DNA of 64,000 bases from Luteolibacter sp. LG18 (GTDB lineage: Bacteria; Verrucomicrobiota; Verrucomicrobiia; Verrucomicrobiales; Akkermansiaceae). The stretch's first letter is position 1. Every line of letters begins with the position of its first letter. Under the pieces are notes generated by a model. That model worked only from the letters and a program-made list of their open reading frames with translations. It was not told the origin of the DNA and did not search any database. The position numbers and the translations under genes were made by a program. Location of the stretch: contig NZ_AP024600.1 in the NCBI RefSeq assembly GCF_036322585.1, forward strand, positions 1,364,001 to 1,428,000. The letters are read 5' to 3'. Positions 1 through 8,365 of this stretch are shown here, one piece after another.

Positions 1-42
1 GTCCACGACGCGTTCGAACTCGACAAGGAACCGGTCCGCTGA
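1..42 (+). CDS. 3' end of a gene cut by the window edge
   Basis: The first 42 bases read in frame 1 as the last 13 codons of a protein ending in KEPVR, closed by TGA at 40-42. Too little is present to name a family. The next gene starts 82 bases downstream on the same strand. Confidence 0.4.
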   Translation, partial: VHDAFELDKEPVR

Positions 43-124
43 GGCGGGCCGGGACTGGTCGGTTCAAACGATTAGACAATTCTGCTTCCGGAGGGCGCTG
101 GATTCGCGTAAGTCCGCTGCCCTC

Positions 125-649
125 ATGAAGAAAGCCCTCGTTTGCCTCAGCCTGCTGTTCGCCGTCTCCGGTTCCGGATTGGCGAAGGAGAAGAAGGACG
201 CCGCGCCGGTGCCGAACGCCTCCGTGGACCAGGTCCAGTGGGGCACCCAGGCCAACGACGTGGCCTTCGACAAGGCCCAGCTCAAGGGCAAGGTCGTGGT
301 GGTCGAGGAATGGGGCGTCAACTGCGCGCCCTGCATCGCCAGCCTGCCGGAACTCGCCAAGATGGCGAAGAGCTACGAGAAGGCCGGCCTGGTGGTCGTG
401 GGCCTGGAGCGCCAGGGCAGCACCAAGGAAGCCATCAACAAGGTGCTCGACGCGGCCAAGGTGAAGTATCCCGTCCTCTCCGGCGGCTCCTCACCCGCCC
501 CCAGCTCCGGCATCCCGCACGCCTCGGTCTTCAATGCCGAAGGCAAGCTGACCTGGCACGGCAACCCGCACGACGAGGATTTCGAAAAAGAGGTCAAGAA
601 GGCCCTCCGCGACGCCAAGGCCGGTGCCAAGGCCGACTCCAAACTTTAA
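125..649 (+). CDS. Secreted TlpA-like thioredoxin-fold protein
   Basis: A 174-residue protein with an N-terminal signal peptide (MKK followed by a hydrophobic run, cleavage probably near residue 20), so it acts outside the cytoplasm. The thioredoxin active site is CAPC at residues 67-70, preceded by the strand VVVVEEWGV, as in TlpA/ResA-type thiol-disulfide reductases. The later conserved proline is in the SGIPHASVF segment. Its redox partner cannot be told from the neighbours. A strong terminator follows directly, so it is probably transcribed alone or as the last gene of an upstream unit. Confidence 0.85.
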   Translation: MKKALVCLSLLFAVSGSGLAKEKKDAAPVPNASVDQVQWGTQANDVAFDKAQLKGKVVVVEEWGVNCAPCIASLPELAKMAKSYEKAGLVVVGLERQGSTKEAINKVLDAAKVKYPVLSGGSSPAPSSGIPHASVFNAEGKLTWHGNPHDEDFEKEVKKALRDAKAGAKADSKL

Positions 650-681
650 TTGCCCCGGAACGCGCATCTTCCGGTTTCTCA

Positions 682-715
682 AACGCCGTCCCGGTCCGCC
701 GGGGCGGCGTTTTTC
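682..715 (+). terminator. Rho-independent terminator after the TlpA-like gene
   Basis: A 13-base inverted repeat (AACGCCGTCCCGG with CCGGGGCGGCGTT, one mismatch, TCCG loop) is followed by a T run at 710-714. It lies 33 bases after the stop codon of the thioredoxin-like gene. Confidence 0.85.
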
Positions 716-787
716 GTTTCCCCGAGGGGTTTCCAAATTGACCGCAACAAGACGAGAGGAAGAATGGGGTGTTCCATTTGCCTGCCC

Positions 788-2197
788 ATGTCTTTCCGGA
801 TCACCTCCGCCCTGTGGTTGGCCACGGCCAGCCTACTCGCCGCCGCGCCGAAGCCGAACGTGCTGTTCATCGCCGTGGATGACCTGCGGCCCTGGCTGGG
901 CTGCTATGATCCGGGGCTGAAGATCTCTCCGAACATCGACAAGCTGGCCGCCACCGGCCGCATCTTCACCCGGCACTACGTGCAAGTGCCGACCTGCGGG
1001 GCCTCCCGCTGCGCGCTGATGTTTGGCCGTCGGGCGGGCCACCTGGCAGGCGACGGGGGCAACGAGGCGGCGCTCAAGACCGCCGCGAAGCAGCCGGTCC
1101 CGGCCCTGCCCGCGCTTTTCAAGGCGAACGGTTACCAAACGATCTCGGTGGGCAAGGTCACCCACTATCCCGGCAACCACACGGGCAAGGACTGGGTGGC
1201 TGGGGCGGAGGAATTGCCCGGAGCTTGGGACGTGGCCTCCATGCCCTGCGGCCCATGGCAGACCCCGGAGGCCGCCATGCACGGCTACGCCGGGGGCATC
1301 GCCCGCTCCGCCATGGCCGGGAAACCCGTCACCCAGCAGGCGGAGGGCGATGACAAGACCTACCCCGATGGCTGGATCGCGGAGGAAGCCATCGCCCGGC
1401 TGAAGGCGGCCGCCGCCGCGGACAAGCCGTTCTTCCTCGCCGCGGGATTCATCAAACCGCACCTGCCTTTCGCCGCGCCCAAGTCGTATTATGAGGAACT
1501 GGCGCACATCGATCCACCGTCGCCCAAGGTCACCACCAAGCCCGGCTTCCCCACCACCTGGCACAATAGCAACGAGTTCCGCGGTTATACCGCCAATGCC
1601 GGGGACCCCTTCCAATCGCCCGCCGCTGCGGTGGAATACCGCCGGGCCTACCTCGCCTGCATCCGCTACACCGATGCCCAGGTGGGCAAGCTGCTGGCCG
1701 CGCTGGATGCGTCGCCCGCCGCGGGCAACACCCTCGTCGTCCTGTGGGGCGACCACGGCTGGCTGCTCGGCGAGCACGGCGTGTGGGGCAAGCACTGCCT
1801 GTTCGAGGAAGGCCTGCGGTCCCCGCTCATCATCCGCGCGCCGGGGCAGACGCAACCCGGGGCGAAAACCGAGGCCGTGGTCGAAACGGTGGATCTCTAT
1901 CCGACTCTCGCCAGCTATGCGGGCCTGCCATTACCGGACCAACTGGAGGGCCGCTCGCTCAAGCCACAACTCGACGAGCCGAAAACGCCATCGGGACGAC
2001 CGGCCCTGGCGGCGTGGGAAAGCTTCCGCTCGATCCGCGACGAACGCTTCCATCTGGTGGTCTCCTCGAAGAACCCGGGACACGTGGAACTCTACGACCA
2101 CCAGGGCGATCCCGGCGAAGCGGTCAACGTCGCCGCGGATCACCCCGCCGAGGTGGCGGGGCTCCGAGCCAAGCTGGAAGCCAGCTCTCAGCGGTAG
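788..2197 (+). CDS. Secreted sulfatase, iduronate-2-sulfatase type
   Basis: A 469-residue sulfatase; an upstream in-frame start at 650 would give an implausible leader, while ATG 788 gives a normal signal peptide (MSFRITSALWLATASLLAAA). The metal-binding aspartates are in the AVDDLRPW segment (residues 31-32). The sulfatase motif is CGASR at residues 70-74, so the cysteine would be converted to formylglycine by a separate maturase not seen here. The second family signature (GDHGWLLGEHG) is present. Family knowledge points to removal of sulfate from sulfated polysaccharides, common in verrucomicrobia; the substrate cannot be read from sequence. Its stop overlaps the convergent downstream gene by 10 bases. 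Confidence 0.9.
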   Translation: MSFRITSALWLATASLLAAAPKPNVLFIAVDDLRPWLGCYDPGLKISPNIDKLAATGRIFTRHYVQVPTCGASRCALMFGRRAGHLAGDGGNEAALKTAAKQPVPALPALFKANGYQTISVGKVTHYPGNHTGKDWVAGAEELPGAWDVASMPCGPWQTPEAAMHGYAGGIARSAMAGKPVTQQAEGDDKTYPDGWIAEEAIARLKAAAAADKPFFLAAGFIKPHLPFAAPKSYYEELAHIDPPSPKVTTKPGFPTTWHNSNEFRGYTANAGDPFQSPAAAVEYRRAYLACIRYTDAQVGKLLAALDASPAAGNTLVVLWGDHGWLLGEHGVWGKHCLFEEGLRSPLIIRAPGQTQPGAKTEAVVETVDLYPTLASYAGLPLPDQLEGRSLKPQLDEPKTPSGRPALAAWESFRSIRDERFHLVVSSKNPGHVELYDHQGDPGEAVNVAADHPAEVAGLRAKLEASSQR

Positions 2198-2952
2198 CTC
2201 ACCACCGTCCGGCCGGTGGGATTGTACTTCGCATCGAGGTGGGCGTTCGCCTTGACGGTCAGCAGCGGCTTGAGCGCCGTGGGATCGGATTTCAGGATCT
2301 CGTTGAGCTTCGCGCAACTGCCCGTCTGCTGGACGACATTGTCCTTCGAATCCAGGATCACCAGGAAGTAGCCTTCGTATTGGTCACCGCCGATGTTGCC
2401 CGCGCCCTTGTTGTCGCTGTCGTAAACGGTGGTCACGGCGTCCAGGTTCCGGGCGTCCATCATCCCGGCTGCGATCTGGATTTCATAATCCCGCACGCCG
2501 AGAACGGAGTGCTCCTTGCCGGTGCTGCGGTCCTCGCCGAGATAGAGCAGCCGCACCTTCGCCTTCGGTCCGGCCACGGTGCGCTCGGGATTCTTGATCA
2601 CGACCTTTGCCGAGACCTCCTGTCTCACGAGATAATCGCTGCCGTTGTTTTTCTTGCGGCGCTTCTCGACCACCACGTCGATCGCGTAATTGGGATGGGT
2701 CTCGCTGGTGCTGGCCGCCGGGGCTTTCGCCGCGGAGATTTGTTTCGCGGACTCCTCGTCAAAGGTGGAAAGGGGCAGCTCGAAGCGTTTGCCGTCCGAC
2801 TTGCGGTTGAAGGAAACCTTGTCGCCGGTGACGCCGACGATCTCAATCTCCATGGACCGGCCGGTCTTGTCCTTCACCGTCAACTCGGTTCCCGCGAACA
2901 GGCAGGCCGAGGAAAGGAGGAAACACGCCAGGATGGGGGATGCTTTGCTCAT
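2188..2952 (-). CDS. Secreted protein with SHD1-like N-terminal domain
   Basis: A 254-residue protein with a signal peptide (MSKASPILACFLLSSACLFAG); ATG 2952 is preferred to the longer reading from 2991. After the signal, the segment ELTVKDKTGRSMEIEIVGVTGDKVSF...RFELPLSTFDEES resembles the SHD1-type small beta barrel found in many planctomycete and verrucomicrobial secreted proteins. The rest is beta-rich without recognised catalytic residues. It converges on the sulfatase gene with overlapping 3' ends. Function unknown. Confidence 0.75.
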   Translation of the reverse strand: MSKASPILACFLLSSACLFAGTELTVKDKTGRSMEIEIVGVTGDKVSFNRKSDGKRFELPLSTFDEESAKQISAAKAPAASTSETHPNYAIDVVVEKRRKKNNGSDYLVRQEVSAKVVIKNPERTVAGPKAKVRLLYLGEDRSTGKEHSVLGVRDYEIQIAAGMMDARNLDAVTTVYDSDNKGAGNIGGDQYEGYFLVILDSKDNVVQQTGSCAKLNEILKSDPTALKPLLTVKANAHLDAKYNPTGRTVVSYR

Positions 2953-3188
2953 GGGGTGGCAGGTGATATCATCGGCATCATGCCTATCCATCGGATAGAC
3001 ATCGATTCCAAAGCAGTTCCGATTTTGTCATTTCCGACAGGGAGCCGGTTTCATGGATACGACCTATCCGCGACACATTTCTTGGAAGATTGTGTCTTTT
3101 TACTCCTACCCCGGCCGTCAGCCTGCTCCTCGCACATCGTCTATCGGGAATCGGCACTCTTGCGCCCCGGTAGGGGCAGGAGAAATTA

Positions 3189-3433
3189 GCCGGTGGTCGA
3201 GGAGCCTTGGCGACGACACCACCGGACTGGTCGAGTCATGGACAGGCACCCCGGAGGGCGTGCGAGAAGCGTGCCCCGGGCTCCACGCGAAAAATGGGCA
3301 ATGAAATTCCACGGGCCTCCGAACCCGGCTGCGATCCCCTTCGGGATCGAATGACCTTTCCGGCCTCACCGGAGGTTTCGTCGCCAAGGCTCCTCAACCT
3401 CCGGCTACTGGGGCTGCCATCCCCTTCGGGGAT
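3189..3433. repeat. Long inverted repeat with CCCCTTCGGGG hairpins in a gene-free spacer
   Basis: The 570-base stretch 2953-3522 has no convincing gene. It contains arms GGTCGAGGAGCCTTGGCGAC (3195-3214) and GTCGCCAAGGCTCCTCAACC (3380-3399) in inverted orientation, plus short hairpins built on ATCCCCTTCGGGAT near 3335-3349 and 3419-3433. Hairpins of this kind are dispersed intergenic elements in verrucomicrobial and planctomycete genomes (from memory, not checked). Promoters of the flanking divergent genes must lie here too, but I cannot place them. Confidence 0.6.
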
Positions 3434-3522
3434 ACAGAGTCCACGATTTGCATAAAGATCAGGGTGCGAGCCCCGGCCACGCGGTGCTTGGAATCCCGTC
3501 CCGGACGCGGTAAGCCCCGTCC

Positions 3523-4059
3523 GTGGACGAGAGCCCGATCATCGATTTGCAAAGCGACGCCTTCTTCATGGGCCAGGCCCTGCGCGAAGCGCGGAAGGCC
3601 TATCAGGCCACGGAAGTGCCGATCGGCGCGGTGGTCGTGCGCGAAGGCAAGGTGATCGCCCGCGCCTGGAACCAGGTGGAAACGCTGAAGGACGCCACCG
3701 CCCACGCCGAGATGCTGGCCCTCACCGCCGCCCAACAGGCGCTGGGGGACTGGCGGCTGGAGAAATGCACGCTCTACGTGACGAAGGAACCCTGCCCGAT
3801 GTGCGCCGGGGCCATCGTCCACTGCCGCCCGGAACGCGTCGTCTTCGGCTGCCCGGACGCCAAGGCCGGGGCTGCCGGCGGCTGGATCAACCTGCTGGAA
3901 TCGAACCCGCCGCTCAACCACCGCTGCGACATCACCTCTGGAGTGATGGGGGACGAATGCCTGGCCCTGCTCCAGGGGTTCTTCCGCGAAGCGCGGGAGA
4001 AGAAGAAGGCGGAGCGGCTGGGGCTCAACCTTCCCCCTATTCCGGAGATCGGCGAGTAA
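3523..4059 (+). CDS. tadA: tRNA-specific adenosine deaminase
   Basis: A 178-residue TadA. It converts adenosine 34 to inosine in the tRNA-Arg anticodon, in the cytoplasm. The zinc site is complete: HAE at residues 61-63 (zinc ligand and catalytic glutamate) and PCPMC at 90-94 (two zinc cysteines). The start is GTG 3523; ATG 3568 (MGQALREAR) would also give a full deaminase domain, so the N-terminal 15 residues are uncertain. The C-terminal tail after residue 150 is lysine-rich and slightly extended. holA follows 65 bases downstream on the same strand. Confidence 0.93.
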   Translation: MDESPIIDLQSDAFFMGQALREARKAYQATEVPIGAVVVREGKVIARAWNQVETLKDATAHAEMLALTAAQQALGDWRLEKCTLYVTKEPCPMCAGAIVHCRPERVVFGCPDAKAGAAGGWINLLESNPPLNHRCDITSGVMGDECLALLQGFFREAREKKKAERLGLNLPPIPEIGE

Positions 4060-4124
4060 GCGGCCGGGGACACGAAACCCGCTGGAAACTTGTGCTGCCT
4101 CCTCCCCGCCGCTAAATCCCGGGC

Positions 4125-5270
4125 GTGGCAGCGAAAGCGAAATCCTCCGGTGGCGGCAACGTGTTCGTCGTGGCGGGCACCGACGAGGGGCTCGTGAAGG
4201 AGCGTGCCCTGGAGCTCTACCGCGAGATGACCGGCGGGGTGGACGATGGCTTCACCCACGAGACCATCGACGGGGTGGCCGACAATTCCGACAAGGCCCA
4301 CGAGATCTGCGGCTCCACCATCCAGGCGCTGCAAACGCTGCCGATGTTCGGCGGCGACAAGGTGGTGTGGCTGCGCAACGCCAGCTTCCTCTCCGACGAC
4401 GTCACCGGCCGGTCCGAGCGCACGCTTTCCGGCGTGGAGGCGCTGCGGAAGGTGCTGGAGGCCGGACTCGCGGACGGGGTGAAGTTCCTCGTCACCGCCA
4501 GCGCGCCGGACAAGCGCCGGGCGTTCTGGAAGTTTCTCGAAAAAGTCGCCGACGTGCAGGTGCACGACCGCATCGACACCAGCCGCGAAGGCTGGCAGGA
4601 CCAAGTGGCGCGGCTGGTCGACGACCGCGCCCGCGAGCTGGGGCTGCGCTTTGAATCCGACGCGCTGGCGCTGTTCGTGATGCTGGCGGGCGAGGCCACC
4701 CAGCAGATCGGCAACGAGCTGGAGAAGCTCGACCTCTACCTCGGCGAGCGCCGCACGGTGACCGAGCAGGACGTGTTCACGATGGTGCCGCTGAGCCGCG
4801 CCGGGATCGTGTTCGAGATCGGCAACGCGCTCCAGAAGGGCGACGCCGCCCGTGCGATCGCCCTGATCGACCAGCAGCTCGAACAGGGGGACAGCGCGAT
4901 CGCCATCATCCGCGCCTCGATCATCCCCACGGTGCGGAACCTGTTCATGGCGAAGGTGGTGGGGGACACTATGAAGGTCCCGACCAACAACTACCAATCG
5001 TTCTCCGGAGCCCTCGACCGGCTGCCGGAAATCGAGCGCGCCTGGTTGCCGCAGAAGAAAACCGGCGGCGTGAACGTCTATCCCGTCTTCCTCGCCCTGC
5101 GCGGGGCCGCGGCCTTCACCCTGGACGGCCTGCGGACGGCGATGGAGGCCACGCTCAAGGCGGACCAGGCGCTGGTCACCACCGGCCTCGACCACCGGCT
5201 GGTCCTGCACCGCCTGATCGCGGAGATCACGGCGACCCGCCCCCAGAAGCGGATGGCGGGGAGGAGTTGA
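4125..5270 (+). CDS. holA: DNA polymerase III delta subunit
   Basis: A 381-residue HolA-like protein, the clamp-loader subunit that opens the beta clamp during replication. The order of segments fits the family: an N-terminal nucleotide-binding-like region (NVFVVAGTDEGLVKERALEL), a middle helical region with the FESDALALFVMLAGEATQQIGNELEKLDLYLG signature, and a C-terminal helical collar (IALIDQQLEQGDSAIAIIRASIIP). GTG 4125 is the first plausible start. The stop codon lies inside a dispersed repeat (see 5264-5526). Confidence 0.85.
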   Translation: MAAKAKSSGGGNVFVVAGTDEGLVKERALELYREMTGGVDDGFTHETIDGVADNSDKAHEICGSTIQALQTLPMFGGDKVVWLRNASFLSDDVTGRSERTLSGVEALRKVLEAGLADGVKFLVTASAPDKRRAFWKFLEKVADVQVHDRIDTSREGWQDQVARLVDDRARELGLRFESDALALFVMLAGEATQQIGNELEKLDLYLGERRTVTEQDVFTMVPLSRAGIVFEIGNALQKGDAARAIALIDQQLEQGDSAIAIIRASIIPTVRNLFMAKVVGDTMKVPTNNYQSFSGALDRLPEIERAWLPQKKTGGVNVYPVFLALRGAAAFTLDGLRTAMEATLKADQALVTTGLDHRLVLHRLIAEITATRPQKRMAGRS

Positions 5271-5526
5271 GGCTTCAGCCGAGGAGGGTCTTTAGAGGGG
5301 GCGGAGTCTGGCGAGCCTCGACATCATCCCGGGGCTTGCTTGAAAGCCCGTGAGGACGTGTCGCGATAAGCGCAACACGCTTGGGAGGGAGAGCGAATGT
5401 GACGTGACTTTTCAACCGCCTCGTCACTTCGGAGAGGAATGGACGATTGGAGAGCCGAAGAGCGGAAGTCTTTCGCCAGACTCCGCCCCCCTCTAAAGAC
5501 CTTCCTCGGCTAAAGCCTCAACTCCT
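5264..5526. repeat. Inverted pair of the 'CCTCGGCTAAAGCC' repeat
   Basis: The spacer between holA and citrate synthase is bracketed by two copies of one repeat in opposite orientation, about 5264-5317 and 5474-5526. Their cores are CTTCAGCCGAGGAGGGTCTT and AAGACCTTCCTCGGCTAAAG, next to GGCGGAGTCTGGCG and CGCCAGACTCCGCC. The left copy contains the holA stop codon. The right copy ends just before the citrate synthase stop at 5530. Related copies lie at 20208-20268 and 60165-60213. Confidence 0.85.
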
Positions 5527-5529
5527 TCC

Positions 5530-6663
5530 TTACCGCTCCGCGATCGGCTCGACTTCCTTCAGTTCCACCGGACCGGTGTAGAGGGTGAGCGGGCGGTAGA
5601 GGCGGTTGTCGCGGAGCTGCTCGAGCACTTGGGCGGTCCAGCCGGCGGTGCGGGCGATGGCGAAGATCGGCGTGAACAGGTCGGTCGGGATGCCCAGCGA
5701 GTAGTAAACGGTGGCCGAGTAGAAATCGACGTTGGCGTTCAGGTTCTTCTGCTCGCGCATGATCGTGGCGATGCGCTCGGACATCTGGATCCACTTCGGC
5801 TCGCCAAGCTCCTCGGTGAGCTGGATCGCCAGCTTGCGGAGGTGCGGGGCGCGGGGATCGAGCACCTTGTAGACGCGGTGGCCGATGCCCATGATCTTTT
5901 CCTTACGGGCCATCTTGCCGGCCACGTAGTCGTCCACCTTGTCGAGGCTTCCGATCTCCTGGAGCATGTGGATCACGCCCTCGTTGGCCCCGCCGTGAAG
6001 CGGCCCCTTGAGGGTGCCGATGGCGGAAGTGATGGCGGAGTAGAAGTCGGAAAGGGTGGCGATGGTGACGCGGGCGGAGAACGTGGAAGCGTTCATGCCG
6101 TGGTCGGCGTGGAGGGTGTAGGCCACGTCGAGCGTGCGGGTGGCAGCCTCGGACGGGGCTTCACCGGTGATGAGGTAGAGGAAGTGGGCGGCCTCGGAGA
6201 GGTCCTCGCGGACCGGCGGCAGCTCCAGCCCCTGGCGGAAGCGGTGGTAGGCGGCGACGATCACCGGGGTCTTCGCGACCAGCGAGAGGGCGATCTCGGA
6301 GTCCTTCGCGATGTCCGGCTCACCGATGCTGACGCGGGCGTCATAGAGACCCAGCATCGAAACGGCGGTGCGGAGCACATCCATCGGCGAGGCGTCCTTC
6401 GGAGCGGCCTTGAGGAAATCGATCACCCCGGCGGGCAGCTCGCGGTCGGAACGGAGGCGTTTCTCCAGCGCGTCCAGCTCGGACTGTTTCGGCAGGCGGC
6501 CGTTATGGAGCAGATAGGTGACCTCTTCGAACGAGCAATTCTCCACGAGGGTATCGATCCCGTAGCCGAGATAGCTGAGGCGGCCTTCCGCGCCTTCCAC
6601 GTTGCTGAGGGCGGATTCGTTGGCGATGACGCCTTCCAGGCCTTTTGCGTAGGTGGTGGTCAT
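5530..6663 (-). CDS. gltA: Citrate synthase
   Basis: A 377-residue citrate synthase, condensing acetyl-CoA and oxaloacetate at the entry of the TCA cycle. Active-site segments are all visible: GPLHGGANEGV (first histidine), GIGHRVYKVLDPRA (second histidine and substrate arginine) and NVDFYSA (catalytic aspartate). The length matches the short dimeric Gram-positive/archaeal type rather than the longer E. coli GltA. ATG 6663 gives MTTTYAKGLEGV, a typical N-terminus; the 100-residue upstream reading is rejected. An AT-rich divergent spacer of 212 bases separates it from tsaB. Confidence 0.95.
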   Translation of the reverse strand: MTTTYAKGLEGVIANESALSNVEGAEGRLSYLGYGIDTLVENCSFEEVTYLLHNGRLPKQSELDALEKRLRSDRELPAGVIDFLKAAPKDASPMDVLRTAVSMLGLYDARVSIGEPDIAKDSEIALSLVAKTPVIVAAYHRFRQGLELPPVREDLSEAAHFLYLITGEAPSEAATRTLDVAYTLHADHGMNASTFSARVTIATLSDFYSAITSAIGTLKGPLHGGANEGVIHMLQEIGSLDKVDDYVAGKMARKEKIMGIGHRVYKVLDPRAPHLRKLAIQLTEELGEPKWIQMSERIATIMREQKNLNANVDFYSATVYYSLGIPTDLFTPIFAIARTAGWTAQVLEQLRDNRLYRPLTLYTGPVELKEVEPIAER

Positions 6664-6875
6664 GGGTCGATGAGTGTGGGGAAAATGGTTCGAAGAAGCG
6701 CCCGGAACAAAGCGGTTCGCATGAGTCGGCGCAAGGTAGAAAGCATTGGGCGGACCACCATTCGTGTGGCTAAAATTCATTCGAAGATGAACAAAGATTT
6801 TCACAGAATATAGACGATGTCGCGTTCTGAGGATCGGGCTGGCGGCAGACCTTTCCCGAAGGGTAAACTCACGCC

Positions 6876-7532
6876 GTGCCCGGCTCCTACACGCTCGTTT
6901 TCGAAACCTCCGCTCCCACCGCCTCGCTGCTGCTGGCCGGTCCCGATGGCGTGGTGGCGGAACGGGCATTCTGCAGCGACCGCAGCCACAACGCGGTGCT
7001 TTTCGGCCCGCTTTCCGAGGTTCTGAACGGCCTGCCGCCCACCTCGATCGGGCGGGTGCTGGTGGGTAGCGGCCCCGGCAGCTACAGCGGCACGCGGGTC
7101 GGCATCGCCGCGGCCCAAGGAATCGCCCTCGCCGCGGGTTGCCCGGCGGTGGCCGTGCCGTCCATTCTCGCCGCCCCCTCGGCGGCCAATGGCAATGCCT
7201 GGGTGGTGGGGGACGCCCGCCGCGGCAGCTTCTGGATCTCCCGGATCGAGGAGGGTCGGATCACCCGTGAGCCGGAATTGATCGATGGCGCGGATTTTGC
7301 CCGCGAACTAGCCGGGATCCCCGCCGTGACCTTCGAAACCGCCGCCCGCGATCCCTTCCCGGCCGGGTTGGAGATCACCCGCGAAATCCCGACCGCCCGC
7401 CTGCTGTGGGACGCCTGGCAGCGTTCGCCGGAAAGCGAACGCGCCCGCTGGGCCGCGGACAGCCCGCAGCCGCTCTACCTGCGCCCGCCGCACATCACGG
7501 AATCGAAGCGTCCGTGGGCGGGGCGCCTCTAA
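6876..7532 (+). CDS. tsaB: tRNA threonylcarbamoyladenosine biosynthesis protein TsaB
   Basis: A 218-residue TsaB, the non-catalytic partner of TsaD in making t6A37 of ANN-decoding tRNAs. The N-terminus (YTLVFETSAPTASLLL) is the ASKHA beta-strand start, and the hallmark GPGSYSGTRVGIAAAQGIA follows at about residue 70. The start is GTG 6876. The C-terminal half is shorter and more variable than the N-terminal half, as usual for TsaB. An ABC exporter gene pair follows on the same strand 62 bases later. Confidence 0.92.
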   Translation: MPGSYTLVFETSAPTASLLLAGPDGVVAERAFCSDRSHNAVLFGPLSEVLNGLPPTSIGRVLVGSGPGSYSGTRVGIAAAQGIALAAGCPAVAVPSILAAPSAANGNAWVVGDARRGSFWISRIEEGRITREPELIDGADFARELAGIPAVTFETAARDPFPAGLEITREIPTARLLWDAWQRSPESERARWAADSPQPLYLRPPHITESKRPWAGRL

Positions 7533-7594
7533 CTCCAAACGATCACGCCGTTTATCATCGCCGCCGTTCCGGAAAACGGCCAGAAACCGGACCG

Positions 7595-8365
7595 ATGATC
7601 TCGCTGCGAGCGCTCACGAAACGGTTCGGCCCCCAGACCGCGGTCGATGCCCTGACCTTCGACATCCCGGCCGGACAGATCGTGGGCCTGCTGGGACCGA
7701 ACGGCGCGGGGAAATCAACCACCCTGAAGATGCTCACCGGCATGCTGGTGCCCACCTCGGGCACGGCGGCGATCTGCGGCCATGACCTGATCGCCGAGCC
7801 GATGGCGGTGAAGCAGCGGGTCGGGTTCGTGCCGGATTCCGGCGCGGTGTTCGAGTCCCTCAGCGGGCTGGAGTATCTGGAAATGATCGCGGCGCTCTAC
7901 GGCATCCCGGCGGCAGCGGCGCGCGAGCGGATCCGCCAGTTCATCACCTTCTTCGACCTCGGCTTCGACACCCTGACCGACAAGCTGCTCGGCGCGTATT
8001 CGAAAGGCATGCGCCGCAAGGTGGTGATCACCGCCGCGCTGCTGCACAATCCCGAGGTGGTGTTCTTCGATGAACCGCTCGACGGCCTCGACGCCAACGC
8101 GGCGGTCGGGTTCAAGGCGCTCATCCAAACGCTGGCGAAGGAGGGCAAGACGATCGTCTACAGCTCCCACATTCTCGACGTGGTGGAGCGTGTCTGCGAC
8201 CGCGTCATCATCATCGACAAGGGCGTGGTGAAGGTGGACGGCGCTCCCGCGGAGTTGGTGGCCACCCATCACGCGCGCTCGCTGGAACATCTCTTCACGG
8301 ACCTCACCGGCGGCAGCGACCTGGAGCGGAAGGCCGAGGACTTCGCGAAAACCTTCCGCGCATGA
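7595..8365 (+). CDS. ABC transporter ATP-binding protein
   Basis: A 256-residue nucleotide-binding subunit of an ABC-2-like exporter. Walker A is GPNGAGKS (residues 34-41). The signature is the degenerate YSKGM (135-139) seen in the CcmA/YadG-type group. Walker B is VVFFDEP (155-161), followed by the D-loop GLD and the switch histidine in SSHILD. The stop overlaps the start of the permease gene by 4 bases (ATGA), so the two are translationally coupled. The substrate is unknown. Confidence 0.93.
   Translation: MISLRALTKRFGPQTAVDALTFDIPAGQIVGLLGPNGAGKSTTLKMLTGMLVPTSGTAAICGHDLIAEPMAVKQRVGFVPDSGAVFESLSGLEYLEMIAALYGIPAAAARERIRQFITFFDLGFDTLTDKLLGAYSKGMRRKVVITAALLHNPEVVFFDEPLDGLDANAAVGFKALIQTLAKEGKTIVYSSHILDVVERVCDRVIIIDKGVVKVDGAPAELVATHHARSLEHLFTDLTGGSDLERKAEDFAKTFRA

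Noticed and set aside
3118-3455. Small frames in the 2953-3522 spacer
   Set aside because: They follow the inverted repeats, are proline/arginine-rich, and have no recognisable start context or domain.
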